Shown one piece after another: positions 54,808 to 62,467 of a DNA stretch of 64,000 nucleotides (position 1 is the first letter of the stretch; each line of letters begins with the position of its first letter). The notes under the pieces were generated by a model, which did not search any database, was not told the DNA's origin, and worked only from the letters and a program-made list of their open reading frames with translations. The DNA is taken from NCBI GenBank assembly GCA_016709965.1, contig JADJLT010000001.1:990501-1054500 (forward strand). Direction: 5' to 3'. A program made the position numbers and the translations under genes. This DNA comes from Betaproteobacteria bacterium. GTDB lineage: Bacteria > Pseudomonadota > Gammaproteobacteria > Burkholderiales > Rhodocyclaceae.

Positions 54808-54840
54808 GGACACCCTTGTCCTCAACCTGCCTGCATTGGC
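54808..54840 (-). promoter_or_regulatory. Dual hexaloop RNA, probable NasT (ANTAR) target
   Basis: Minus strand reads GCC-AATGCA-GGC (54840-54829), a 7-nt linker AGGTTGA, then GGAC-AAGGGT-GTCC (54821-54808). Both hairpins have six-base loops with A at position 1 and G at position 4, the published signature of ANTAR-domain binding sites, and NasT with its ANTAR domain is encoded just upstream. A terminator follows. The first stem has only three clean base pairs, so the fold needs testing. Confidence 0.65.
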
Positions 54841-54861
54841 TCGGTCTACAACTGGACTATC

Positions 54862-54876
54862 GCAATGGCCGTGCCA
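54862..54876 (-). promoter_or_regulatory. Sigma-54 promoter for nasS-nrtABC
   Basis: Minus strand TGGCACGGCCATTGC: GG and GC separated by 10 nt, identical to the TGGCAC-N5-TTGC consensus. It predicts a start near 54850, about 10 nt before the first ANTAR hairpin. An NtrC-like site lies about 125 bp upstream. Confidence 0.8.
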
Positions 54877-54879
54877 GGT

Positions 54880-54917
54880 ACTAGTTATTTGGAACTAGTT
54901 ATTAATAACTAGTTATT
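54880..54917. repeat. Three ACTAGTTATT repeats at 14-bp spacing
   Basis: ACTAGTTATT starts at 54880, 54894 and 54908. Between the second and third lies a 22-bp perfect palindrome (54893-54914, AACTAGTTATT/AATAACTAGTT). It sits immediately upstream of the -24 element, between it and the NtrC-like site. Not a known NtrC or IHF consensus; could be another regulator's operator or a bending element. Confidence 0.6.
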
Positions 54918-54966
54918 TTTCAATAAGTTGGGGGGCAAGAGAGGCAGCGAGGCGACACAAACAAAA

Positions 54967-54983
54967 TGCACTATTGCAGTGCA
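54967..54983. promoter_or_regulatory. NtrC-like binding site
   Basis: TGCACTATTGCAGTGCA, a near-perfect 17-bp dyad with the TGCAC...GTGCA halves of NtrC sites. Centred about 125 bp upstream of the predicted sigma-54 start point, a normal enhancer distance. It lies in the nasT 3'-flank. Confidence 0.65.
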
Positions 54984-55006
54984 ACAATCGCATGGCTTGC
55001 ACGCCT

Positions 55007-55582
55007 TTAGAGCAGCACCTTCGCCATGTCGATGATGTCGCGCGCGATTCTCGCCATTGGCTGACCGCGCTCCATGGCCAGCTTGCGGATAGCGTGATAA
55101 GCCGCATCCTCATCCAGACCGCGCGCCTGCATCAGCACGCCCTTGGCCTTATCCACCAATTTTCGATCAGAAAGCTTCTGCGAAACTTCGTCGAGTTCGC
55201 GCCGCAGCGCCTGCGTCTCTTCAAAGCGGGCGCGCGCCACTTCAACAATCGGCTTGATTCGCTTTGGATCCAAACCGTCGACGATATAGGCCGACACACC
55301 CGCCTTTACGGCATCGCGAATGGCATCCTGCCCATCCTCATGCGTAAAAATGACCACTGGGCGCGGCATATCCTTGTTCATTACCGCCAGATTTTCAAGC
55401 GTATCGCGGCTGGGCGACTCGGTATCAATCAGGATGACGTCCGGTTGCAGCTTCTCGACTTCCGATGTGAGATTGTCGGCATCGGCCAGAATGGCAGCGA
55501 CCCGATAGCCGGCTAGCGCCAGCCCCGCGCAGATTTCACCAGCGCGAGAGCGAGATTCATCGATCACAAGTACGTTAAGCAT
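55007..55582 (-). CDS. nasT: ANTAR-type antiterminator NasT
   Basis: A 191-residue response-regulator-like protein: a REC-like domain (LNVLVIDESRSRAGEICAGL; acidic residue in DVILIDTES) and a C-terminal ANTAR domain (about 125-190: RRELDEVSQKLSDRKLVDKAKGVLM, DAAYHAIRKLAMERGQ). ANTAR proteins bind two-hexaloop RNA and stop termination. NasS, encoded next, holds it inactive without nitrate. nasT has the leader elements directly after its stop, so the sensor operon is probably its target. It follows the cbiX-like gene by 17 nt. Confidence 0.9.
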   Translation of the reverse strand: MLNVLVIDESRSRAGEICAGLALAGYRVAAILADADNLTSEVEKLQPDVILIDTESPSRDTLENLAVMNKDMPRPVVIFTHEDGQDAIRDAVKAGVSAYIVDGLDPKRIKPIVEVARARFEETQALRRELDEVSQKLSDRKLVDKAKGVLMQARGLDEDAAYHAIRKLAMERGQPMARIARDIIDMAKVLL

Positions 55583-55599
55583 GGTGCCTAACTAGCAAG

Positions 55600-55971
55600 C
55601 TACAGGCCAGCCACCTCCAGGGCGGCACTCGCCATGGCCTGAACCACCAGTTCATGTTCACCAATGGCATTACCAAGTGAAAACTCGACCTCAGGGTAGG
55701 TCGACCGCAGCATGTCCAGCATCTCCGGGGTCTCTTTCTTCAAATGCCCGCCGCGCGCAATGAACATCGGCAGCACGACAATTTTGTCCGCTCCTTGGGC
55801 AATCAATTCGGCCGCCCGCTCAGGCAGCGTTGGCGCCATGAATTCGAGAAAAGCGAGTTCAACCGGAACGGCACTCATGCGTTGGCGGACAACCGCCTGC
55901 ACGCGGCGCATCGGATTGGCCCATTCCGGGTCGCGTGCGCCGTGGGCGAAAAGAATCAGGGCTGTAGTCAT
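55600..55971 (-). CDS. sirB: Small sirohydrochlorin chelatase, CbiX-type
   Basis: A 123-residue single-domain CbiX/SirB protein: LILFAHGARDPEW (metal His, about residue 10) and VVLPMFIARGGHLKKE (second His near 75). It inserts Fe or Co into sirohydrochlorin. Siroheme is the cofactor of NirB encoded at the right edge of the window, so Fe insertion for nitrite reductase is the likely role; cobalt chelation is also possible. Confidence 0.85.
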   Translation of the reverse strand: MTTALILFAHGARDPEWANPMRRVQAVVRQRMSAVPVELAFLEFMAPTLPERAAELIAQGADKIVVLPMFIARGGHLKKETPEMLDMLRSTYPEVEFSLGNAIGEHELVVQAMASAALEVAGL

Positions 55972-56030
55972 GGTTCGATACTCGTTGTGAATGTTTGAAT
56001 TATCTGGTCTCTATGCGGCTCAACGGCGCC

Positions 56031-57224
56031 TTAGACCGGCCTTTTCTGTGATGCCATTAAAACCAGCGTCAACAGGCAGAAGGCAGCGCCCGCGTAAAAG
56101 GTAGAAGAGGCGCCGTAGACATCCCACATAAAGCCGGCACAGACACTGGCCAGCAACATGGCGAGCCCGCTGATCAGATTGAAAAACCCGTAGGCAGTTC
56201 CACGCAAATCGGCCGGTGCAGTATCGGCAACCATTGTGGCCAGCAAACCCTGTGTCATGCCGAGATGTATGCCCCACAGGACCACGCCGGCAAGAACCGT
56301 ACGCCAGTGGGCGCTACTTGCCAGCACGAGGTCGGCAGCGATCAGCACAAACAGGCCGATGACCAGCAACCGCGTGTGGCTGACGCGATCTGACAGCTTG
56401 CCGAAGGGATAGGCTGACAGCGAATAGACAACGTTCATGGCAACCATGACCAGAGGAATCAGCGCCAGTGCCATGCCCCCCTGCTGCGCCCGCAAGACGA
56501 GAAAGGCTTCACTGAAACGAGCCAGGGTGAATAATCCACCAACCGCTACCACCCACCAATAGGGTGCAGAAAGCCGCGACAGATTGGCCCGGCTGATCGG
56601 ATTACGGCGAGTGCCCGGCACAGCATGATCCGGCTCACGAACACCAAATACTAGTAGTGCAACGGCTAGCAGACCCGGAATCACCGCCACCCAGAAGACT
56701 GCCCGAAAATCGTCCTGCCACAGCAACATCAGACCTACCGCCAACAGCGGACCGGCAAATGCGCCCACGGTGTCGAGCGACTGGCGCAAGCCAAAGGCCG
56801 CGCCACGCAGTTCTGGCGGCGCTATGTCGGCCACCAGCGCGTCGCGCGGCGCACCGCGGATGCCTTTCCCTACGCGGTCGGTCAGACGGGCGGCGAGAAT
56901 CAGTCCGGCACTCGAGGCCAGCGCAAAGAATGGCTTGGTCAAGGCGCCAAGCGCATAACCAAACACCGCCAAACCTTTGCGCTTGCCAAGGTAATCACTG
57001 AGCGTCCCGGAAAAAATCTTGACGATCAGCGCCGTCGCCTCGGCGAGGCCTTCGATAACACCCACCATCAGGGCGCTGATGCCAAGGCTACCCACCATGA
57101 ACAACGGCAACAGGCTGTGAATCATCTCGGACGAGATATCCATGAGCAGGCTGACGAAGCCGAGCATCCAGATGCCGCGTGGCATTTTGGCCGGCATCGG
57201 CGTGGCGTCCTTTGATTCAGTCAT
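56031..57224 (-). CDS. MFS transporter in the nitrate cluster
   Basis: A 397-residue 12-TM MFS protein: LGFVSLLMDISSEMIHSLLPLF near residue 21, SGTLSDYLGKRKGLAVFGY after helix 2, TDRVGKGIRGAPRDALVADIA near 113. That last motif is typical of a group of bacterial drug/metabolite MFS carriers. Substrate unknown; despite the location it does not look like NarK. Faces PP2C-kinase 1 across a 61-nt gap. Confidence 0.78.
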   Translation of the reverse strand: MTESKDATPMPAKMPRGIWMLGFVSLLMDISSEMIHSLLPLFMVGSLGISALMVGVIEGLAEATALIVKIFSGTLSDYLGKRKGLAVFGYALGALTKPFFALASSAGLILAARLTDRVGKGIRGAPRDALVADIAPPELRGAAFGLRQSLDTVGAFAGPLLAVGLMLLWQDDFRAVFWVAVIPGLLAVALLVFGVREPDHAVPGTRRNPISRANLSRLSAPYWWVVAVGGLFTLARFSEAFLVLRAQQGGMALALIPLVMVAMNVVYSLSAYPFGKLSDRVSHTRLLVIGLFVLIAADLVLASSAHWRTVLAGVVLWGIHLGMTQGLLATMVADTAPADLRGTAYGFFNLISGLAMLLASVCAGFMWDVYGASSTFYAGAAFCLLTLVLMASQKRPV

Positions 57225-57285
57225 TGAGGTCAGCTAGTCTGCATGAAGGAGGAGCGCAGCTTAATCGATTCCCCCTTCCCCGCAA

Positions 57286-58974
57286 CTATCGCAAGAGTTT
57301 CAGCAATAAAATCAGGTTGACCGCGATGGATACTGCAGCAACGCCTTTCCAGAATTGAAGCGGATTGCGCTGGATCAATGGCTGCCGACTGGGCGCCGCA
57401 ATTGGCCGAGTGGCGCCACGCTCCAGCGCCAGCACAAATTCCTCGGCAGTCTCGAAACAATCCTTGGCCTCGCGGGCCACTGCCTTGAGAAGAATATTCT
57501 CCAGCCAGCCGGGAATTTCGGGCCGCCAGCGCGTCGGGCGAGCCGGCTCTCCAAACCTCGGGGTCTGGAAGGGTTCGATCTCACCGTAGGGATACTTGCG
57601 GGTCAGCAGATGATAGAGCGTCACACCGGCAGCGTACAGATCGTAACCCTGCTGCGGCTCGGGATTGTCAAACAACTCGGGTGCCATATAGGAGGGCGTA
57701 CCCGCCTGACCGATCGGATCATCCGGCTTGCGTTCGGCCAGACTGATCGCAACCCCCAGATCAAGGACGCGCAGCACCCCATCGTTGCCGAGGTGGATAT
57801 TGTCGGTCTTGATGTCGCGATGCACGATATCCAGTCGATGCAGTGCGGCAATCGCCTTGAGCAAGGCAATACCCAGCCGCACGACTTCGCCCACCGGAAA
57901 ATGCTGGTCTGCATCCAGTCGCGCTTGCAGTGTCGCACCGGCATGCCAGGTCATCAGGTAATACAAACAACTGCGCTGCTCGCTGGGGACCACCTGCGGG
58001 AAAAATGGCGAAACAACACGCCTGGCCCGCCACTCCTCCATCAGCAGCGCAGCAATGGCACTCGGGTCGCTCTCCATGGCCGGCTGCAGGGTTTTCAATA
58101 CCAGTTGCTGGTTGTTGCGCGGATTTCGCACGCGATAGAGCAGCGTTTCGCGCGCATCATGCAGCACTTCTTCGACAATCATCTCGTCAAGCTCATGGCC
58201 GACTTTAAGACGATGCGGCAGGGGCAGATTGGCCGCCACCTCGAGACTGTCACGCAGGTTCGCCGATGGCAGCGCAAGGATATCGACGACCACGGCCGTT
58301 GCATTGTCATGACCACCGTGAGCCAGTGCCAGACTGGTCAACGCGGCCGCAGCGCCCTGCGGCTCCGGATGATCCAGCAATATCTCGGTCATCAGCACAT
58401 CTGGCAGAACACCCCACACCCCATCCGAAACAAGCAGAAAGCGATCATTGAGCGCCAGCTCGCCATCGGAAAAGTCGAGCAGCACGCGCGGATCAAGGCC
58501 GATCGCGCGCGACAGCACGTTATTCAGTTCCGGATGCTCCCAGATATGATCGACCGTCATTTGCTGCAACGTGCCACCTTGCAGGCGATAAATGCGGCTA
58601 TCGCCAATATGCGCCGTATAGAAGCGGCGACCGCGCAAGACCAGCACCGATAGCGTGGTCGCCATGCCGGCCAGTTCGCTGTTGCGGCTGCCTTCGGCAA
58701 TCACCCAGCGATTGAGTGCCGTTGTCACTGTCTCGATCGCGCGTGGCACACCCCAGGTGTCCGGCGTAGCGAAATAATCCGAGAGGAGCCCACGCACCGT
58801 ATATTCGGAAGCCTCCCGACCGCCCTTGTGGCCGCCGATGCCGTCGGCCACCGCGGCGATCACCCCCTTGTTTTCGAGGTCCTGGCCATCGGGCGTGGCA
58901 ACACCGCAATAATCTTCATTACGCTCGCGCGGCCCGGTCAGCGACGCGTAGCCGAGATCAATATTCAGGGGCAT
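57286..58974 (-). CDS. PP2C phosphatase / Ser-Thr kinase fusion 1
   Basis: Two enzymes in one chain plus a C-terminal TM (about 545-562). PP2C domain (1-240): RERNEDY, AVADGIGGHKGG, LVSDGVWGVLPD, GGHDNATAVVV, all metal Asp residues present. Kinase domain (about 262-525): HRDIKTDNIHLG and VLDLGVAIS (DLG in place of DFG), then GTPSYMAPELF. I start at 58974 (MPLNIDLGYASLTG); the longer frame from 59016 runs through the narK terminator. Similar fusions accompany nitrate assimilation genes in pseudomonads. Substrates unknown; NarK control is a guess. Confidence 0.85.
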   Translation of the reverse strand: MPLNIDLGYASLTGPRERNEDYCGVATPDGQDLENKGVIAAVADGIGGHKGGREASEYTVRGLLSDYFATPDTWGVPRAIETVTTALNRWVIAEGSRNSELAGMATTLSVLVLRGRRFYTAHIGDSRIYRLQGGTLQQMTVDHIWEHPELNNVLSRAIGLDPRVLLDFSDGELALNDRFLLVSDGVWGVLPDVLMTEILLDHPEPQGAAAALTSLALAHGGHDNATAVVVDILALPSANLRDSLEVAANLPLPHRLKVGHELDEMIVEEVLHDARETLLYRVRNPRNNQQLVLKTLQPAMESDPSAIAALLMEEWRARRVVSPFFPQVVPSEQRSCLYYLMTWHAGATLQARLDADQHFPVGEVVRLGIALLKAIAALHRLDIVHRDIKTDNIHLGNDGVLRVLDLGVAISLAERKPDDPIGQAGTPSYMAPELFDNPEPQQGYDLYAAGVTLYHLLTRKYPYGEIEPFQTPRFGEPARPTRWRPEIPGWLENILLKAVAREAKDCFETAEEFVLALERGATRPIAAPSRQPLIQRNPLQFWKGVAAVSIAVNLILLLKLLR

Positions 58975-58987
58975 GGCAATTCCAAAT

Positions 58988-59022
58988 GAAAAAGGCGGGT
59001 TAGCCTGCAAGGCCACCCGCCT
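58988..59022 (-). terminator. Intrinsic terminator after narK
   Basis: Minus strand: AGGCGGGT (59022-59015), an inner GCC/GGC stem, ACCCGCCT (59000-58993), then TTTTT. Eight-bp outer stem. It lies 23 nt after the narK stop, just before the start of PP2C-kinase 1. Confidence 0.85.
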
Positions 59023-59045
59023 GAACTGACTGGATTAACTGTACG

Positions 59046-60260
59046 TCAGATCTTGGCAGCCGTCAGGTGGCTGGCACCCCACGTCGTACGCCAGCGAGTC
59101 TTGACACCAGTCAGGCCAACCAGTGCCAACACGGCAAGGGCGGCAAAGATCAGGAAGCCGGACTGGTAGGTTCCGGTCAATTGCTTGGAGTAACCCAGGC
59201 TGGAAGCCAGGTAGAAGCCGCCGACACCACCGGCCATGCCGACCAAGCCAGTCATGACGCCAATTTCCTTCTTGAAGCGCTGCGGTACCAACTGGAAGAC
59301 AGCACCGTTACCCATCCCCAAGGCCAGCATGGCGCCAACAAAGGCAGCCAGGGCCATCCAGGCTTCCGGCAGACCGAAGCTGACCATCGCAAGGAAGAAT
59401 GCAGCGAAGACATACATCACGGACAGCGACTTGACACCGCCGATACGGTCAGCAACGTTGCCGCCGATCGGGCGAACCAGCGAACCGGCAAATACACAGC
59501 CTGCGGTGAAGAAACCTGCCATCTTCGGATCAAGGCCATACTGGGTGTTGAAATAGATCACCAGTGAAGAAGCCAGGCCAACAAAACCACCGAAGGTCAC
59601 CGAGTAGAAGAACATGAACCACCAGGCATCACGATCCTTGAGCACTTTCATGTATTCGGCAAAAGTCTTCGGCGGCGGCGCATCCGGCGCATCCTTGGCC
59701 ATGAAGATGAAGGCAATCAGGACAATGATCAGCGGAATCAGCACGATACCGAACACATTGACCCAGCCGAAAGCGGCAGCCAGACCCGGCGCAAACAAGG
59801 CGGCGAGCGCTGTGCCCGAGTTTCCGGCACCGGCAATACCCATCGCTGTGCCCTGATGCTCGGCCGGATACCAGCGTGAGGCCAACGGCAGCGCGGCAGC
59901 AAAGGAAGCGCCTGCAACACCGAGGAAGAGGCCGAGGATCAGCACTTCAGCGTAGGAATGCACACCGACCTGCCAGGCGTAAGTCATGGCAGCGATGACA
60001 ACGACCTGACCGATGATTGCCGCTTTTTTCGGCGATAGGCGATCAACCAGGATGCCCATGACAATGCGCAGCAGCGCACCAGCCAGCACCGGCGTGGCGA
60101 CCATCATGCCCTTTTCGGCATGAGACAGCCCCAGTTCCTTGGCAATGCTGATGCCCAGGGGGCCGAGCAGAACCCAGACCATGAAGGCGAGATCGAAGTA
60201 GAGAAAAGCCGCGAGCAGCGTTGGCGTATGACCCGCCTGCAAAAATGATTTCTTGTCCAT
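59046..60260 (-). CDS. narK: Nitrate/nitrite MFS transporter
   Basis: A 404-residue, 12-TM NarK/NasA-family carrier (MDKKSFLQAGHTPTLLAAFL onward), with LVDRLSPKKAAIIGQ after helix 2, GIAGAGNSGTALAALFAPGLA (nitrate signature 1-like, about 140) and GMGNGAVFQLVPQRFKKEIG (second signature-like, about 320). The open frame begins 49 codons earlier but has no family match there, so I start at 60260. Single NarK, type 1-like. A PP2C-kinase fusion lies on each side. Leader features are listed separately. Confidence 0.9.
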   Translation of the reverse strand: MDKKSFLQAGHTPTLLAAFLYFDLAFMVWVLLGPLGISIAKELGLSHAEKGMMVATPVLAGALLRIVMGILVDRLSPKKAAIIGQVVVIAAMTYAWQVGVHSYAEVLILGLFLGVAGASFAAALPLASRWYPAEHQGTAMGIAGAGNSGTALAALFAPGLAAAFGWVNVFGIVLIPLIIVLIAFIFMAKDAPDAPPPKTFAEYMKVLKDRDAWWFMFFYSVTFGGFVGLASSLVIYFNTQYGLDPKMAGFFTAGCVFAGSLVRPIGGNVADRIGGVKSLSVMYVFAAFFLAMVSFGLPEAWMALAAFVGAMLALGMGNGAVFQLVPQRFKKEIGVMTGLVGMAGGVGGFYLASSLGYSKQLTGTYQSGFLIFAALAVLALVGLTGVKTRWRTTWGASHLTAAKI

Positions 60261-60261
60261 T

Positions 60262-60296
60262 TTTAGTTTCTTTCCGGTAAACCGTGGGAACGGTCG
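60262..60296 (-). repeat. Degenerate GGTCAACCGG repeat, copy 8
   Basis: Minus strand: GGTTTACCGGAAAGAAACT, then AAAA just before the narK ATG. It matches the family at the CCGGAAA core. If real, it occupies the narK ribosome-binding region. Confidence 0.4.
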
Positions 60297-60322
60297 TTTA
60301 AGAGGATTGCTAACTTCAGCGC

Positions 60323-60358
60323 ATGGCGTCGTCGCCATCTGCCCACCCTCATTGGCGG
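60323..60358 (-). promoter_or_regulatory. Possible ANTAR-type hairpins in the narK leader
   Basis: Minus strand: CCGCC-AATGAG-GGTGG (60358-60343), a six-base loop with A1 and G4 on a 5-bp stem; 4 nt later ATGGC-GACGAC-GCCAT (60338-60323), where loop position 1 is G not A (or the loop closes to four bases). A terminator is not clear downstream. Weaker than the nasS case. Confidence 0.4.
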
Positions 60359-60382
60359 AAAATCGCTGTGATGACCTTACAT

Positions 60383-60398
60383 AGCAAGCTATGCGCCA
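60383..60398 (-). promoter_or_regulatory. Sigma-54 promoter for narK
   Basis: Minus strand TGGCGCATAGCTTGCT: GG-N10-GC with one mismatch to TGGCAC-N5-TTGCW. It predicts a start near 60372, 112 nt before the narK ATG. TGCACC at 60452-60457 may be half of an NtrC site; its partner half is poor. Confidence 0.6.
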
Positions 60399-60591
60399 GA
60401 AACACAACCGATTGATTTATAAGCACTATCAATTAAGCAAGCACAAAGCGTTGCACCAAAAAAGGGCGCTAGCTATATTGCGGCGCAGCATTTTGGGATG
60501 CGCTTGGTGAAATTGGCTGAACAACAGATACGTCTTCCCAATAAATCAGGCGGCACGCATGAGTGGCCAATACTCAGAAGGCGCATGATTT

Positions 60592-60624
60592 TTCATTTTT
60601 CGCCATTTTTTCCGGTTGACCGCA
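60592..60624 (+). repeat. Dispersed GGTCAACCGG repeat, copy 7
   Basis: The reverse complement reads GGTCAACCGGAAAAAATGG then CGAAAAATGAA. It lies 40 nt after the PP2C-kinase 2 stop (60664) and upstream of narK, between two minus-strand genes. Outside it, 60399-60591 holds nothing else I can call. Confidence 0.75.
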
Positions 60625-60663
60625 GCAATCAACTTTTGCCCCGGAGAAAGCCTCTCCGGCACC

Positions 60664-62394
60664 TCATCGGAAGCGCGCGACGCTCAACGCAATCACCACC
60701 AACATCAATACAAACGAAACGCTCTTCCAGAAGATCACCGGGTTGCGCTCAATGAGCGGTGGGCGGGTTTTGTTCAAAAACTCGTTGTTCGGGTGATGGA
60801 GGTCATAGACGAACTCCGATAATTCTTCGTAACGTTCGAAAGGATTCGGTTCGACGGCTTTTCGGATGGCATCGTCGACCCAGGCCGGAATCTCGCGCTC
60901 TTCGTTCAGCACCGTTTTGTAGGTGAGTTTTTTCTGAGCCGCCTTGGTGCGCGCCCGGGCGACCTCGGCGCCATAGGGCAATTTGCCCGAGAGCATCTGG
61001 TAGGCGATGACGCCGAGCGAGAAAATATCGGAACGTGACGAGCCGTTTTCGCCGAGAAAGTATTCCGGCGCAGCATAGGCGGCCGAGCCGAGCAGGTTGA
61101 TCTGCTCGATGGGCGTGGCGATTTCCATGATGCCGGCGACGCGGGTGGCGCCGAAATCGAGAATCTTCACGGTGCCGGTACCGTCGATCATGATGTTGTC
61201 CGGTTTTAAGTCCTGATGCACCATTTCGAGGCGGTGAAAAGCCTGCAGGCCCTTGGCGATCTGTTCGATGATGCCGCGTACGGCAGGCAGGTCGGGCTTC
61301 GGGTTATCAATCATCCATTGAGCCAGCGTCTGGCCCTCGATGTATTCGGTCACCACGTAAATGAAATTTCGCTTGCGCGTTTGCGAGCACGGCTTGAGGA
61401 CATGCGGGCTATTGATGCGCTTGGCGATCCACTCCTCCATCAGGAAGCGTTCAAGAAAGGCGGTGTTGTCGGCCTGATCCACCGATGGTGTTTTGATGAC
61501 GACACGCTCACCACTGTCGCCATCCACGGCGAGATAAATATGGCTGCGTGCACTACCCTTTATTTCGCGCACGATCTGATAGCCGTCGAAGGTCATCCGG
61601 GCATCGAGCGGCGGCGGAAAAGGCAGCTCCGAGAGCTGCCGGTACATTTCGTTGGACTCCGGGCTGGGCAGTTCGTCGATACGGATGATCTGTGCCGTCA
61701 GGTTGTCGCCACTGCCCCGACGATAAGCTTCGTCAACGATCTCCCGAGCCGCCTGGTCGAGCTGGTCAGTGCAGCGATTGACGGCTTCTGAAACGAAGGC
61801 CCCGTCTGTAAATTCGTAGACACCGTCGGTCGCCAGCAGAAAGACGTCGCCAATGGTGAGCGGAATGGGCAGATAGTCCACTTCAAGCTTGCGGTCCATG
61901 CCCATGGCGCGCGCCAGATAGCTCTGTACCGAAGAAACCCGAACCCGGTGGTCCTCCGTGAGCTGTTCGAGCGCCCCGCCCTTCAGGCGATAGATGCGGG
62001 CATCGCCGACATGGAAGAGATGCGCGGTGGTCGATTTGATGACCATCCCGCTAAAGGTACACACATAACCACGCTCGCGATCATAGCGATGCTGGCTTTG
62101 CTGGGTCTGCGAATGCAGCCATGAATTGGTGGCGACGAGCACATGCTCGGCCGATGTTTTAACGGACCAAGCATCGGATGTGCAATAGTAATCCTCAAGC
62201 AGAGCCAGCACGGCAGCCTGGGCTGCCTCCTGGCTGACCGCGCTGCTGCTGATGCCATCGGCCAGCGCAATGGCGATGCCCTTGCCGCTGAGTTGCGGCT
62301 CTCTGGGAATGCAGATGCCGTGAAAGTCTTGATTGGCTTCCTTGCGGCCTTTGTCCGAATATTGCCCGGCGGAAACTCTGAGTTGTTGCGTCAT
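60664..62394 (-). CDS. PP2C phosphatase / Ser-Thr kinase fusion 2
   Basis: A 576-residue paralogue of the fusion at 57286-58974. PP2C part (1-245): EANQDFHGI, ALADGISSSAVSQEAA (the usual Gly-Gly after ADG is SS), LLATDGVYEFTD, GSGDNLTAQII. Kinase part (about 268-525): Lys in RVVIKTPS, MVHQDLKPDNIMI (HQD in place of HRD), KILDFGATR, GSAAYAAPEYF. C-terminal TM at about 555-573. Divergent motifs suggest the two fusions are not redundant. A terminator lies between nirC and this gene. Confidence 0.85.
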   Translation of the reverse strand: MTQQLRVSAGQYSDKGRKEANQDFHGICIPREPQLSGKGIAIALADGISSSAVSQEAAQAAVLALLEDYYCTSDAWSVKTSAEHVLVATNSWLHSQTQQSQHRYDRERGYVCTFSGMVIKSTTAHLFHVGDARIYRLKGGALEQLTEDHRVRVSSVQSYLARAMGMDRKLEVDYLPIPLTIGDVFLLATDGVYEFTDGAFVSEAVNRCTDQLDQAAREIVDEAYRRGSGDNLTAQIIRIDELPSPESNEMYRQLSELPFPPPLDARMTFDGYQIVREIKGSARSHIYLAVDGDSGERVVIKTPSVDQADNTAFLERFLMEEWIAKRINSPHVLKPCSQTRKRNFIYVVTEYIEGQTLAQWMIDNPKPDLPAVRGIIEQIAKGLQAFHRLEMVHQDLKPDNIMIDGTGTVKILDFGATRVAGIMEIATPIEQINLLGSAAYAAPEYFLGENGSSRSDIFSLGVIAYQMLSGKLPYGAEVARARTKAAQKKLTYKTVLNEEREIPAWVDDAIRKAVEPNPFERYEELSEFVYDLHHPNNEFLNKTRPPLIERNPVIFWKSVSFVLMLVVIALSVARFR

Positions 62395-62414
62395 TGCAGA
62401 TCAGCACCATCCAA

Positions 62415-62449
62415 TGAAAAAAGCCCCTGCCATCAAGGCCAGAGGCTTT
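62415..62449 (-). terminator. Terminator after the FNT transporter gene
   Basis: Minus strand: AAAGCCTCTG, loop, CAGGGGCTTT with one G-U, then TTT. About 18 nt after the transporter stop; it likely lowers read-through into PP2C-kinase 2. Confidence 0.75.
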
Positions 62450-62467
62450 CAATTTACACCGTAGAGA

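Noticed and set aside
57305..57330. CAGGTTGACCGCG near the end of PP2C-kinase 1 as a repeat copy
   Set aside because: Only the short GGTTGACCG core matches and the A-rich tail is absent; it is within coding sequence and probably chance.
57355..58653. Long plus-strand ORF (432 codons)
   Set aside because: Antisense to PP2C-kinase fusion 1, whose catalytic motifs are clear; high-GC coding regions often leave such open frames.
59046..60407. narK start at 60407
   Set aside because: The first 49 codons run over the leader and a repeat and show no family similarity; MDKKSFLQ at 60260 matches NarK-type N-termini.
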